NCBI GenBank assembly: GCA_902538525.1
Contig: CACBFA010000001.1
Coordinates: 124,250-188,249, forward strand
Length of the DNA stretch: 64,000 bases
Direction of reading: 5' to 3'
DNA from: an uncultured Pelagibacteraceae bacterium
Lineage (GTDB): Bacteria > Pseudomonadota > Alphaproteobacteria > Pelagibacterales > Pelagibacteraceae
Both the position numbers and the translations under genes were made by a program. Of this stretch, positions 49,522-58,953 are shown piece by piece. The notes under the pieces are model-generated. The model was not told where the DNA came from. It searched no databases and was given only the letters and a program-made list of their open reading frames with translations. Position 1 is the first letter of the stretch, and each line of letters starts with the position of its first letter.

Positions 49522-50000
49522 TTTGTCTTAAAGTGCTTACTAAGCTCTAACAGTGAATTTTTTATTTTGTCATTTTTAATATTTTTTATGCTCTTTATAT
49601 GTTTATTTTTTGTCGCATTAATAGTGCTATCTTTGCGGCTTTCTTCAATTTTTCCATCAAATGTATTCAATTTAATGTCATCCAAAACATGATAGCCAAA
49701 AAAAACATTAATTTTTTTTATTATTTCTTTTTTAGAATACTCAAGATCAACTTCATTTCCCCTCTTTACCAAAATATTTAAACGACTGCCCGATAACTTA
49801 TTTGAACTTTTATATGACCTAGGAAAGCTAACTTTAAATAAATCTTTACCTACTAAATATTTCCAATTATCTAAAGTTTCATTATAAATTTTACCTTTTT
49901 TACTAATTATTCTTTTTGCTTCTGTGGGTAAAGTATCTTTAAAAGATCTTAAACCTTGAATGAAATTATATCTCTGCTTAGAATTATATTTTTGACTCAT
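49518..50000 (-). CDS. DciA / DUF721 family protein
   Basis: 160 residues. The block WKYLVGKDLFKVSFPRSYK and LNILVKRGNEVDLEYSKKEIIKKIN fits DUF721/DciA, a KH-like protein that helps load the replicative helicase. The C-terminal tail is lysine-rich. Divergent with mutY: the two ATGs abut at 50000/50001 (CATATG), so the shared promoter region must be inside coding sequence. Confidence 0.82.
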   Translation of the reverse strand: MSQKYNSKQRYNFIQGLRSFKDTLPTEAKRIISKKGKIYNETLDNWKYLVGKDLFKVSFPRSYKSSNKLSGSRLNILVKRGNEVDLEYSKKEIIKKINVFFGYHVLDDIKLNTFDGKIEESRKDSTINATKNKHIKSIKNIKNDKIKNSLLELSKHFKTK

Positions 50001-50993
50001 ATGAATAGTAAAAACATATCAAATAAAATTCTACATTGGTACGATAATAATAAAAGAATTTTACCTTGGAGAAAAAAAATTTCTCAGAGGCAAAAAGAAT
50101 ATTATACGTTTGTTAGCGAATTTATGTTACAGCAAACTCAAGTAAAAACAGTTATTCCTTATTTTGAAAAATTTGTAAAACAAATTCCAACCTTTCAATC
50201 ATTGGCAAATGTTCAAGAAAAGATCTTAATGAAACATTGGGAAGGCCTTGGTTATTATTCAAGAGCAAGAAATCTAAAAAAAAGTGCAATTATAATTGTT
50301 AGAGATTTCCATGGTAAGTTGCCAAGATCCTATGATAAGTTGTTACAATTACCAGGAGTAGGTGAATATACATCTAGAGCAATAATGTCTATAGCATTTA
50401 ACCTTAAAACTATTCCTTTAGATGGAAATGTAGAGAGAATTCTTAAAAGAACTCTATATTTAAAAAAGCAGAATGAGATATCTAAAGATTTTTTAAAAAC
50501 AAAAATTAATTTTTTTGGACTATCCAATCGCGCTAGTGATTACTCCCAAGCAATCATGGAGATTGGTGCTTTAATATGCAAACCAAAAAATCCAAGTTGT
50601 AAAGAATGTCCATTAAATAAAAATTGCATATCTCTAAAAAAAAATGATTTTGAATTAACCAAATTTAATAAAGAAATAAAAACTAAATATTTTGAAGCTA
50701 CTATTTACAAAAAACATAATAACTACTTATTAGTCAAAAATGATAAATTTAAATTTTTAAAAAATATGCCAATTTTTCCTATGACTGAAGTCCAAGAAAG
50801 CAAGTATAAATATTCAAGTAATAAAAAAATTAATATAAAATTATCTAATATGGAAATGAAAATTTTGTTAAATAATTCAAAAAGACCTCCAAAGATTAAA
50901 AATAAAATATTAATTAAAAAAGATAAATTAAGCTCAGAAATAATTCCATCATTTACTAAAAAAATATTTTATACCATTTCAAAATCTGAATGA
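50001..50993 (+). CDS. mutY: A/G-specific adenine DNA glycosylase
   Basis: 330 residues from ATG 50001. The catalytic Glu is in SEFMLQQTQVKTVIPY, HhH motif LPGVGEYTSRAIMSIA, catalytic Asp in PLDGNVERIL, and 4Fe-4S ligands CKPKNPSCKECPLNKNC (C-x6-C-x2-C-x5-C). The longer frame from 49956 would overlap the divergent gene and is rejected. It removes A opposite 8-oxoG. It overlaps the next gene by four bases. Confidence 0.97.
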   Translation: MNSKNISNKILHWYDNNKRILPWRKKISQRQKEYYTFVSEFMLQQTQVKTVIPYFEKFVKQIPTFQSLANVQEKILMKHWEGLGYYSRARNLKKSAIIIVRDFHGKLPRSYDKLLQLPGVGEYTSRAIMSIAFNLKTIPLDGNVERILKRTLYLKKQNEISKDFLKTKINFFGLSNRASDYSQAIMEIGALICKPKNPSCKECPLNKNCISLKKNDFELTKFNKEIKTKYFEATIYKKHNNYLLVKNDKFKFLKNMPIFPMTEVQESKYKYSSNKKINIKLSNMEMKILLNNSKRPPKIKNKILIKKDKLSSEIIPSFTKKIFYTISKSE

Positions 50994-52114
50994 AAAAAGT
51001 TGCAATTGTTGGAGCTGGCATATCTGGTTTGTATCTTGCAAATGAATTAAACAAAAATACAGAAATAGACTATAAAATCTTTGAAAAAAAAGATTGCCTC
51101 AATTTAAATGAAGGTTATGGTATTCAACTTTCAGTTAATAGTATTAATTTGTTGAATAAAATAGGATTTAAAAACATTTCAGCATCAGATGTTTATTATC
51201 CAACAAAAGTTAATTTTTTCCAGGCTAATAATATTAAAAAGATTTGTGAAATTGATTTAAAACAATTCAATAATGTAAACGACCGTTACACAACACTTAA
51301 AAGATCAATATTAATAAAGTTTTTAATTGGAAACATTCCTGAGGAAAAAATTCAATTTAAAGCCGATATTCAAAATATCGAATACAATGAAAAAATTAAG
51401 ATTTCTTGGAATAATAAGAATGAAAGTTTCGATTATATAGTAATTGCAGACGGTGTTTTTTCAAAATTAAAATCCCAAATATCCAGTAATCATTTAAACC
51501 CAATTTTTAATGGGAACATTGCTTTAAGGGCGAATTTAAAACAACATGAAAAAGATAATATTTCTGTTTATATGGGTTCAAATTTTCACTATGTAACTTA
51601 TCCCGTAAATCAAAAACTCGAATATAATTTCGTTGCTATAATCAAAAAGAAACTAACTACTAAAGAAATTGAAGATAAAAATATTCTTAATTCAGAAACA
51701 TTTATAAAATCTTTAAAAGACTTTATTTCAAAAAATTCTATTATAAATTTGGAAAGTTTAGCAAATATAAAGTGTTTTCCTGTATTTGTGAGCACTGAAT
51801 TACCCACGCTAAAATATCAAAATACTTATTTGAGTGGAGATGCTTTATTTGCTTTTCCACCTTCTTTTGCACAAGGTGCTTCTCAAAGTATTGAAACAGC
51901 AAATGGTATTTTAGAAAATATTACAAGTGCAAATAGTATTTATAAAGATAAGGTAAGTAAAATATTACTAGTAAATAAAAGATCAAAATTAAACCATTTT
52001 GCCTTCCATTTAACTAATCCAATAATAATATTAATTAGAAATATTGTTTTGAAATTTTTATCAAAAAATAAAAAATTTCTAGAGAGCTATCTTGGAAAAA
52101 TTTATAGAAATTAA
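50990..52114 (+). CDS. FAD-dependent monooxygenase
   Basis: 374 residues. GxGxxG site VAIVGAGISGLYLANEL at the start, then YIVIADGVFSKLK (the GADG-like box) and YLSGDALFAFPPSFAQGAS (GD motif that binds FAD ribityl). This is the flavin hydroxylase fold of UbiH and salicylate or kynurenine hydroxylases. Which aromatic it hydroxylates is unknown; a ubiquinone role is possible because ubiA is in the window, but this is inference. It overlaps the convergent ccrM by four bases. Confidence 0.8.
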   Translation: MKKVAIVGAGISGLYLANELNKNTEIDYKIFEKKDCLNLNEGYGIQLSVNSINLLNKIGFKNISASDVYYPTKVNFFQANNIKKICEIDLKQFNNVNDRYTTLKRSILIKFLIGNIPEEKIQFKADIQNIEYNEKIKISWNNKNESFDYIVIADGVFSKLKSQISSNHLNPIFNGNIALRANLKQHEKDNISVYMGSNFHYVTYPVNQKLEYNFVAIIKKKLTTKEIEDKNILNSETFIKSLKDFISKNSIINLESLANIKCFPVFVSTELPTLKYQNTYLSGDALFAFPPSFAQGASQSIETANGILENITSANSIYKDKVSKILLVNKRSKLNHFAFHLTNPIIILIRNIVLKFLSKNKKFLESYLGKIYRN

Positions 52115-53184
52115 GTAGTTGGCCTTAGTCTTTGCCTCAAATCATCAATTGGTTTGAGTGAATTACCTGATTTATAATACCAAAAAGTCCAACCGTTACA
52201 GCTCTCAGCACCTAATATTTGTGCAGCAACTTTATGAATTGATCCTTCTGATTTCCGATATTTTATACTACCATCAATCATAATTTTTGCATTGATTTGT
52301 TTTTTTTGATCAAAAATTTCAGTACCAGGTTTAATAATTCCTAATTCAACCAAAGATCCAAATGGCACTCTTGGTTTGGATCTATTATTTCTTATAGTAT
52401 CTAAATATTCATCTTTTATAATTTTTGTATATTTAATTCTTTTACTTGCAGCTTCAAAATAGTTTTTTTCTTTTTCTACCCCAAAATAATTTCTACCTAA
52501 CTTTTTTGAAACTACAGCAGTTGTTCCCGTACCAAGAAACGGGTCCAATATTAAATCACCTTTATTCGAGGATGCTAATATAATTCTGTGCAATAAAGAC
52601 TCTGGCTTTTGCGTTGAGTGAACTTTATTACCATTATTTTTAAGTCTTTCTTTTCCATTACATATAGGTAAATTCCATGTAGATCTCATCTGCAGATCAT
52701 CGTTTAAACATTTAAGTGATTGATAATTAAAAGTATATTTTGAGCCTTCACTTTTTGATGCCCATATAAGTGTTTCGTGCGCATTCGTAAAACGTGTTCC
52801 TCTAAAATTTGGCATAGGGTTATTTTTATTCCAAATCACATCGTTTAGTATCCAAAAACCTAAATCTTGCATTTTTGAACCAACTCTAAAAATATTATGA
52901 TAACTTCCTATGACCCATATAGATCCATTTTTTTTTAAAATTCTTTTACATTCTTTAAGCCATTGAACTGAAAACTCATCATAACATTTAAAACTATCAA
53001 ATTTATCCCACGCATCGTCTACAGCATCGACTTTAGATCTATCAGGTCGACTTAATTCTTTTTTCAGTTGAAGGTTGTAAGGTGGATCTGCAAATATCAG
53101 ATCAAAACTTTCAGCAGGAATTTTTTTTAATTCCTTAATACTATCTCCATTAATAATTTTATTTTTTATGTCTGAAATGATCAT
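52111..53184 (-). CDS. ccrM: CcrM-type adenine-N6 DNA methyltransferase (GANTC)
   Basis: 357 residues. Catalytic motif IV DPPYN (33-37) precedes the SAM motif DPFLGTGTTAVVSKKLG (about 212), so it is beta class. A C-terminal RAMA-type domain of about 85 residues (SLVELGIIKPGTEIF to GWTFWYYKSGNS) is the CcrM hallmark. In other Alphaproteobacteria it methylates GANTC and helps time the cell cycle; a stand-alone gene without a restriction partner fits. The promoter carries its own GANTC site (see 53198-53226). Confidence 0.93.
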   Translation of the reverse strand: MIISDIKNKIINGDSIKELKKIPAESFDLIFADPPYNLQLKKELSRPDRSKVDAVDDAWDKFDSFKCYDEFSVQWLKECKRILKKNGSIWVIGSYHNIFRVGSKMQDLGFWILNDVIWNKNNPMPNFRGTRFTNAHETLIWASKSEGSKYTFNYQSLKCLNDDLQMRSTWNLPICNGKERLKNNGNKVHSTQKPESLLHRIILASSNKGDLILDPFLGTGTTAVVSKKLGRNYFGVEKEKNYFEAASKRIKYTKIIKDEYLDTIRNNRSKPRVPFGSLVELGIIKPGTEIFDQKKQINAKIMIDGSIKYRKSEGSIHKVAAQILGAESCNGWTFWYYKSGNSLKPIDDLRQRLRPTT

Positions 53185-53197
53185 TTTATATTTTTCA

Positions 53198-53226
53198 ATT
53201 AGACTCCAGTCATTAGTCTACGTCAA
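53198..53226 (-). promoter_or_regulatory. Promoter of ccrM with GANTC site overlapping the -10
   Basis: Minus strand: -35 TTGACG (53221-53226), 17-base spacer, -10 TCTAAT (53198-53203); each is one base off consensus. GAGTC (53202-53206), a GANTC target of CcrM, overlaps the -10 by two bases. An inverted repeat TAGACT / nine bases / AGTCTA (53200-53220) covers the spacer. Start of transcription is expected near 53191, only some seven bases before the ATG at 53184. Confidence 0.65.
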
Positions 53227-53262
53227 CCTGTGATTGAATTTATTGATTGATAATTGTTATGA

Positions 53263-53838
53263 TTATTTTTTAAGACTCAATATCTTGTGTATTGGTTGGA
53301 AGGTTTTTCTATGAAATCTAGTCACTCCAAATTTTTTAATAGCTTTAATATGATCCTTAGTTCCATAACCTGCATTATTATCCCAGCCGTATTTTTTAAA
53401 AGAAAAAGACATCTTTTTCATTAGCTTATCTCTTTCAACTTTAGCAATAATCGATGCGGCTGAAATTTCTGGAATTTTTTCATCACCTTTTACAATAGTT
53501 TTAATAACATAATTTTTTAAGTCTGGTGGTTTATTACCGTCTATTAACACTTTTCTAGGTTTAAATTTGAGTTTCTTAATTGCTCTTTTCATCGAAAGTA
53601 GACTAGCATTTAAAATATTAATTTTTTCAATTTCCTTTATTGATGCAGACCCTAACGCCCAAACTGAATTTTTTTTTATATATTTAGCTAAAGTTTCCCT
53701 CTGAATTTTATTAAGTTTTTTTGAATCTTTAAGAATTTTTCTATTAATTTCTTTATTTAATATAACAGCAGCTGCATAAACTGGTCCTACAAGGCTTCCT
53801 CTTCCAACTTCATCAACCCCAGCAATAATTTTTTTCAT
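53263..53838 (-). CDS. rnhB: Ribonuclease HII
   Basis: 191 residues. IAGVDEVGRGSLVGPVYAAAV (residues 4-24), with the DEVGRG motif, plus VLIDGNKPP and AASIIAKVERDKLMKKM, are the RNase HII signatures. It removes ribonucleotides from duplex DNA. It follows the uracil-DNA glycosylase gene by 19 bases on the same strand; the two form a DNA-repair pair. Confidence 0.97.
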   Translation of the reverse strand: MKKIIAGVDEVGRGSLVGPVYAAAVILNKEINRKILKDSKKLNKIQRETLAKYIKKNSVWALGSASIKEIEKINILNASLLSMKRAIKKLKFKPRKVLIDGNKPPDLKNYVIKTIVKGDEKIPEISAASIIAKVERDKLMKKMSFSFKKYGWDNNAGYGTKDHIKAIKKFGVTRFHRKTFQPIHKILSLKK

Positions 53839-53857
53839 ATAAAATATTATTAAAAAT

Positions 53858-54562
53858 TTAAATCTCTAAACCAGTTTCATCTATTTTTTTTTTAATTTCT
53901 TTAAGATCGGCCCAAGAATATTTTTTTTGTTCTGCTTGTCTTAGCAGATATGCTGGGTGAAAAGTTATCATTGTTAAATATGTTTTATTATTAATTATTA
54001 CCTCTTTCCATTTTCCTCTTTCTTTAGAAATTTTAATTTTATTCCCGAAGAGCGCTTCCATTGCTGTGCTTCCCATTAAAATAAGTATTTCTGGATTTAT
54101 AATCGAAATATGTTTTCTTAAATATTCAGAGTATCTATTTATTTCTGATATTTCAGGCTTTCGGTTATTTGGAGGTCTATAATTTACAACATTAGTTATA
54201 TACACATTAGTTCTATCTAAATTAATCGCTTTCAACATTTTATTTAAAAGCATTCCTGCATCACCAACAAAAGGTTTTCCTAATTCATCTTCTTTTTGTC
54301 CAGGTCCTTCACCTACAATCATTATTTTTGAAGATGAATTTCCATCACTAAAAACAAGATTTTTTGCACTATTTTTTAGTTCACAGTCTTCAATCTTTTC
54401 TATTTCAACTCTAAGTTTTGCTAATTCTTCAGATTTTTCCTCATTAGAAGCATTATTTTTAAATCTATTTATTGGCTCATTGCTAAATTCATACTCAATA
54501 CCTAGTTCGTTTAATAAATCATTATCAAATATGTCATTTTGATTTTTTTCATTTAAAGTCAT
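53858..54562 (-). CDS. Uracil-DNA glycosylase family 4-like, lacks Fe-S cysteines
   Basis: 234 residues. An unrelated polar N-terminus of about 50 residues precedes the family domain: VGEGPGQKEDELGKPFVGDAG (motif A), NVVNYRPPNNRKP and the C-terminal TFHPAYLLRQ. Family 4 normally has four cysteines binding a 4Fe-4S cluster. Here only one cysteine exists in the whole protein (in DCELKN); the other sites are NYRPP and RYSEYL. So no classical cluster is possible. It probably still excises uracil. Divergent, 10 bases from the TPR gene. Confidence 0.87.
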   Translation of the reverse strand: MTLNEKNQNDIFDNDLLNELGIEYEFSNEPINRFKNNASNEEKSEELAKLRVEIEKIEDCELKNSAKNLVFSDGNSSSKIMIVGEGPGQKEDELGKPFVGDAGMLLNKMLKAINLDRTNVYITNVVNYRPPNNRKPEISEINRYSEYLRKHISIINPEILILMGSTAMEALFGNKIKISKERGKWKEVIINNKTYLTMITFHPAYLLRQAEQKKYSWADLKEIKKKIDETGLEI

Positions 54563-54572
54563 AAAGTAAAAA

Positions 54573-56252
54573 ATGTTCTTAAAAATTTTTTGTTTTATAA
54601 TATTAATTCTATACCAAACAAATCTCTATTCAAAAGCAGCGAATGAAAAAGAATTCAACCAGAAGTATCTATCAAATTATCTTTCAGCATTATTATCATT
54701 TGATAACCAGAAAAATAAAGATGCACTTAAGTTTTTTGAAAATTCAAAAATATTAATTCAATCGCATGATAGTTTCTTGCAAGAATATGTATTTTCTTTA
54801 CTTTTGGATGGACAGGTTAAAAAAGCAATTAAACAAGTAAAATATTCTAATAGCTCAATAGGGGGAGATTTTTTTGAAGGAAATTTATTATTAATTTTAG
54901 ATAGCATTAATAAGAAAAAGTTTAAACAAGCAGCTTTGAAGTTAAAAAAATTGGAAAAGTTCAAAGAGGACGACTCATACAAATTTATAATTTATTCTAG
55001 CTTAAAAAGTTACATTGATCTTTTTATATATAAAAAATCTGACATTGTTGAGCAATTTGGAAAATTAGATTTGATAAACATGGCTTTTCAAAATTGTTAT
55101 TTAAATTCTAAAAAAACTGAGCCTTATTTTTTAAATTTAATTAACGATCCTCAAAGTGATTACTCTAGATATACTTTTTTTTATTTGAGTAACGAAGTGT
55201 CTAATAATGACTTTGCAACAGTTGATAATTTTGCTGATACAATAGATCCTTTAAGAAGTAGTTTGCTTATTTCTCAAGTAAAAGAATGGATAGATGAAAA
55301 AAATTATAAAAAATTAACACAGCATTTTTCATGTCAAAATGAGAATGATATTTTGGCAGAATTTTTTTTCCTTATATCTAATTTTTATTCATCTCAAAGT
55401 AGATTTGATTACTCAAACATATATTTAAATATTTCAAATTATTTAAATCCAAAATTTTATTTTAATTTATCATTAATAGCTGAAAACTATCAGTCTAATA
55501 ATAATTATGATCTAGCAAAAAAAACTTTTGAAAAATTTGATGACAAGGATGAAATATTTTTTTGGTACAAAACAAAGAAGATTGCCAGAATTATAGCAGA
55601 GCAAGAAAATTATGATGCAAGTTTGAACTATATATTAAAAAATCTTGAAAAATTTAATAATAAATCGACAAAGATGATTTATGATTTGGCAAATATTTAC
55701 AAAAACTTTAAAAAATATGATGAGGCTATAAATTATTATACTTTAGCCTTAAAAAATTTGGATAAAAATTCTACGGCTTATGCAGACGTTCTTTATCGCA
55801 GAGGTGGAGCGTTTGAAAGATTAAAAAATTATGATTTGGCGGATAAAGATTTGCTAAATTCAATTAAAATTAGACCTGACGAACCCTATACACTTAACTA
55901 TCTCGCTTATAGTTGGTTAGAAAGAGGATATAAAATTGAAGAAGCAATAGAAATGTTAAATCAAGCTTACAAAAGGAAAGAAGATGACCCCTACATAACA
56001 GACTCAGTTGGTTGGGGTTATTATTTGACAGGAAATTATATTGAAGCAGAAAAATATTTAAGAAAAGCTGTTGAATTGTTACCAAGTGATCCTGTTGCAA
56101 GTGATCATTATGGAGATGTTCTTTGGCAATTAAATAGAAAAATCCAAGCTAATTATTTTTGGAAAAGTGCATTAAATAGCGATGAAGCAGATGAAGAATT
56201 AAAAATTAAAGTTAAGGAAAAATTATATAATGGCTTAAACAATAATTCTTAA
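54573..56252 (+). CDS. TPR-repeat exported protein (559 aa)
   Basis: Signal peptide (MFLKIFCFIILILYQTNLYS) then tetratricopeptide repeats. Clear examples are YDEAINYYTLALKNLDKN, AYADVLYRRGGAFERLKNYD, YDLADKDLLNSIKIRPDEPY, IEEAIEMLNQAYKRKEDDPY and YIEAEKYLRKAVELLPSDP in the C-terminal third. It is likely a periplasmic scaffold, similar to the alphaproteobacterial TPR proteins often placed before ispE. It is followed directly by ispE with no gap, so they share a transcript. Confidence 0.85.
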   Translation: MFLKIFCFIILILYQTNLYSKAANEKEFNQKYLSNYLSALLSFDNQKNKDALKFFENSKILIQSHDSFLQEYVFSLLLDGQVKKAIKQVKYSNSSIGGDFFEGNLLLILDSINKKKFKQAALKLKKLEKFKEDDSYKFIIYSSLKSYIDLFIYKKSDIVEQFGKLDLINMAFQNCYLNSKKTEPYFLNLINDPQSDYSRYTFFYLSNEVSNNDFATVDNFADTIDPLRSSLLISQVKEWIDEKNYKKLTQHFSCQNENDILAEFFFLISNFYSSQSRFDYSNIYLNISNYLNPKFYFNLSLIAENYQSNNNYDLAKKTFEKFDDKDEIFFWYKTKKIARIIAEQENYDASLNYILKNLEKFNNKSTKMIYDLANIYKNFKKYDEAINYYTLALKNLDKNSTAYADVLYRRGGAFERLKNYDLADKDLLNSIKIRPDEPYTLNYLAYSWLERGYKIEEAIEMLNQAYKRKEDDPYITDSVGWGYYLTGNYIEAEKYLRKAVELLPSDPVASDHYGDVLWQLNRKIQANYFWKSALNSDEADEELKIKVKEKLYNGLNNNS

Positions 56253-57095
56253 ATGAAGTTTCATAAAATAAAATCTTTTGCAAAAGTAAACTTAACTTTA
56301 AAAATTCTAAATAAATATTCAAATGGTTATCATAAAATTGAAAGTTTAATATCTAAGATCAATTTAGCTGATGAGATTTTAATAAAAGAAATAAAAGGTT
56401 CAAAAAATAGAATATCTTTTAGTGGGAAATTTTCTTCAAATATTTCGAATACAAATACAATTTCAAAACTACTAAAAATTCTAAATAATCAAAATTATAT
56501 TCAAAATAAAAAATTCAATATCAAAGTAAAAAAAAATATACCCCAATCCTCTGGTATGGGAGGAGGATCAATGAATGCAGCATCCATTTTGAACTATTTA
56601 TTTAAAAAAAGAATAATTAAAACTACAAAAAATAATTTAATAAAAATTGCAAATAAAGTTGGTTCTGATGTAATTTTGGGTCTTTATGAGAGTCCAATGA
56701 TCCTACAAGGGCAAAATATAAGTAAAATTAATAAAAAATTAAATTTTCATTTGTTAATAATAAAGCCTAATTTTGGATGTTCTACTAAGATGATTTATGC
56801 AAAACACAAAGGATTTTCAAATAGCCTATTCAATAAATCGAACAAGATTGACAGACAAGATCTATTAAAAGTTTCAAATAATGATTTAGAGGGAGCAGCT
56901 TTTAATAAATATCCAATTTTAAGAAAGATCAAAAGTTACTTGCAAAATTTAGATAATATTTACTTTGCAAATATGACAGGGTCGGGTTCTACTATAATTG
57001 GTTATTTTTTAACCAAAAATGCGGCAATAAAAGCTCAAAAAAAAATAAAAAATAAATATAAAAACTATTGGTGTATTTACTCTAAAACTATATAA
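56253..57095 (+). CDS. ispE: 4-Diphosphocytidyl-2-C-methyl-D-erythritol kinase
   Basis: 280 residues. GHMP kinase with KSFAKVNLTLKILNKYSNGYH at the start (in two blocks: AKVNLTLKIL and NGYHKIESLI), ATP loop NIPQSSGMGGGSMNAASIL, and the closing MTGSGSTIIGYF. Fourth step of the non-mevalonate isoprenoid route, linking to ispH and the carotenoid genes in this window. Start follows the TPR gene stop directly. Confidence 0.94.
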   Translation: MKFHKIKSFAKVNLTLKILNKYSNGYHKIESLISKINLADEILIKEIKGSKNRISFSGKFSSNISNTNTISKLLKILNNQNYIQNKKFNIKVKKNIPQSSGMGGGSMNAASILNYLFKKRIIKTTKNNLIKIANKVGSDVILGLYESPMILQGQNISKINKKLNFHLLIIKPNFGCSTKMIYAKHKGFSNSLFNKSNKIDRQDLLKVSNNDLEGAAFNKYPILRKIKSYLQNLDNIYFANMTGSGSTIIGYFLTKNAAIKAQKKIKNKYKNYWCIYSKTI

Positions 57096-57127
57096 AGCTT
57101 TTTTTTTGTGTTATACGAAAAACATCT

Positions 57128-57202
57128 TGGGGTGTAGCCAAGTGGTAAGGCAGCGGTTTTTGGTACCGCCATTCCTAGGTTCGAATCCTAGCACCCCAGC
57201 CA
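57128..57202 (+). tRNA. trnQ: tRNA-Gln (anticodon TTG)
   Basis: The cloverleaf folds: acceptor TGGGGTG / CACCCCA, D arm GCC / GGC, anticodon stem GCGGT / ACCGC with loop TTTTGGT (anticodon TTG), T stem CTAGG / CCTAG with loop TTCGAAT, discriminator G, then an encoded CCA at 57200-57202. Total 75 bases. The only tRNA gene seen. Confidence 0.96.
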
Positions 57203-57205
57203 TTT

Positions 57206-58477
57206 ATGAAAGCTTTACTTAAAAAAATTTTTCAAAACAAAAAAGTTTCAAGCGATAAAGATCTCAAATTTCTAGATTTAAAAAATAATAAGGGAGTAAA
57301 TAAAATATTTGGTGCAATAAATAACCACAATGAAACAAGCGAGATTAGATATGTTGGTGGTTGTGTAAGAAAAATTTTAAATGATGAAAAAACAGATGAT
57401 ATCGACCTTGCAACTAATTTAACTCCTGATCAGGTTAAGCAATGTTTAGATAAAAACCAAATAAAGTTTTTTGAAACAGGAATTGAACATGGCACAATCA
57501 CAGCAGTAATTGATGATCAAAATTTTGAAATTACAACATTAAGAAAAGATGTAAAAACAGATGGAAGGCATGCTATCGTAGAATATACAACTAATTGGAA
57601 GGAAGATTCATTAAGGAGAGATTTTTCAATAAATTCAATATATTCAGATTTAGACGGAAATTTATATGATCCAAATTCTGGTCATAAAGATTTACATGTT
57701 GGAATAATTAAATTTATAGGTGATCCAGAAACTAGAATAAAAGAAGATTATTTAAGAATTATTAGATATTTAAGATTTTATACTGAATATAGCAAAATCG
57801 ATCATGAAATTAATATTATAAAAATCATTAAAAAAAATATACAGGGTTTAGGAAAAATATCAAAAGAAAGACAATTCAATGAATTAAAAAAAATTCTCAA
57901 ATTGGATAACTTTTTAAAGTTATTTAAAAATAAAACCTCTTGTGGATTATTTTCATTAATTTTCCCTCAACTAAAAAATTTTAAAAAATTGAGCAAATTA
58001 TCAAAACCACAAGAAAAGATATTAAAAAATAAAAGTTTAAATTTTGTCATTTCTTTTCTTGTAATCGATGAAACTGACAATTCTGATTATTTTGTATATA
58101 AATATAATTTACCCAATGAGTTAAAAGATAAAATTAATTTTCTAAAAAATAATTCGCTAAATAAAGATAGTACTAAAATTTTTAACAAGAAAGATTTACA
58201 AAAAATATTTTATTATGAGGGCAAATCTAGCACAATCGATTTAATTGATTTCAATTTGTTATATTTTAAAAAAAGTAAAAAACTTTCAGAATTAAAAACT
58301 TATTTTGAAAAATTAGATAAACCAGAATTTCCAATAAAAGCTCAGTTATTAATAAATAATTATGGATTTAAGGAGGGAAGGGAATTGGGTCAAAAATTAA
58401 AAAATTTAGAAATGAAATGGATTGAAAATAATTTCAATTTATCAAAAAAAGATATGGAAAAAGTTTTATCAAATTAA
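57206..58477 (+). CDS. cca: CCA tRNA nucleotidyltransferase / poly(A) polymerase family
   Basis: 423 residues. Class II nucleotidyltransferase head with [10 protein letters not shown] and [14 protein letters not shown] (catalytic Asp pair), then [12 protein letters not shown] and [16 protein letters not shown]. The rest is helical. It adds CCA to tRNA 3' ends. The ATG lies three bases after the end of tRNA-Gln, so the tRNA and mRNA are probably processed from one transcript. Overlaps the convergent greA stop by four bases. Confidence 0.93.
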   Translation: MKALLKKIFQNKKVSSDKDLKFLDLKNNKGVNKIFGAINNHNETSEIRYVGGCVRKILNDEKTDDIDLATNLTPDQVKQCLDKNQIKFFETGIEHGTITAVIDDQNFEITTLRKDVKTDGRHAIVEYTTNWKEDSLRRDFSINSIYSDLDGNLYDPNSGHKDLHVGIIKFIGDPETRIKEDYLRIIRYLRFYTEYSKIDHEINIIKIIKKNIQGLGKISKERQFNELKKILKLDNFLKLFKNKTSCGLFSLIFPQLKNFKKLSKLSKPQEKILKNKSLNFVISFLVIDETDNSDYFVYKYNLPNELKDKINFLKNNSLNKDSTKIFNKKDLQKIFYYEGKSSTIDLIDFNLLYFKKSKKLSELKTYFEKLDKPEFPIKAQLLINNYGFKEGRELGQKLKNLEMKWIENNFNLSKKDMEKVLSN

Positions 58478-58950
58478 ACGTATTTTACGTCTACTATCTC
58501 AAAATTTTTTGTTCCTGCTGGTGTATTTATCTCTACAAGATCCCCTTTATTTTTACCTATAAGACCTTTTCCTATTGGTGATTGAAAATAAAGAAGTTTT
58601 TGTTTTAGATCTGCCTCGTCTTTACCAACAATTTTGTAATTTATTTTTTCATTTGTATCTAAATTTTGAAGGTAGACTGTAGATCCAAATATCACTTTTC
58701 CATCATTACTAATCTTAGCGATATCAATTACATTTGCTCTCGCAATTAAATCCTCAACTTCTTGAATTCTTCCCTCATTATGTGATTGCTGTTCTTTTGC
58801 AGCATGATATTCAGCATTTTCTTTCAAATCTCCATGTGATCTTGCTTCAGCAATGGCTGCAACAATTTCGGGTCTCTTTTTTTCTTTTAAAAAAATTAAT
58901 TCACTTTTTAATTTTTCTAATCCTTCAGTAGTAATTGGTTCTTTATCCAT
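58474..58950 (-). CDS. greA: Transcription elongation factor GreA
   Basis: 158 residues. N-terminal coiled coil with [18 protein letters not shown], the acidic tip [17 protein letters not shown], and the C-terminal FKBP-like domain ending [17 protein letters not shown]. It rescues backtracked RNA polymerase. Co-directional with hemF three bases upstream. Confidence 0.98.
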   Translation of the reverse strand: MDKEPITTEGLEKLKSELIFLKEKKRPEIVAAIAEARSHGDLKENAEYHAAKEQQSHNEGRIQEVEDLIARANVIDIAKISNDGKVIFGSTVYLQNLDTNEKINYKIVGKDEADLKQKLLYFQSPIGKGLIGKNKGDLVEINTPAGTKNFEIVDVKYV

Positions 58951-58953
58951 AAT

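Noticed and set aside
49956..50000. Upstream extension of mutY
   Set aside because: It overlaps the divergent DciA gene and adds residues without similarity; the ATG at 50001 gives a normal start.
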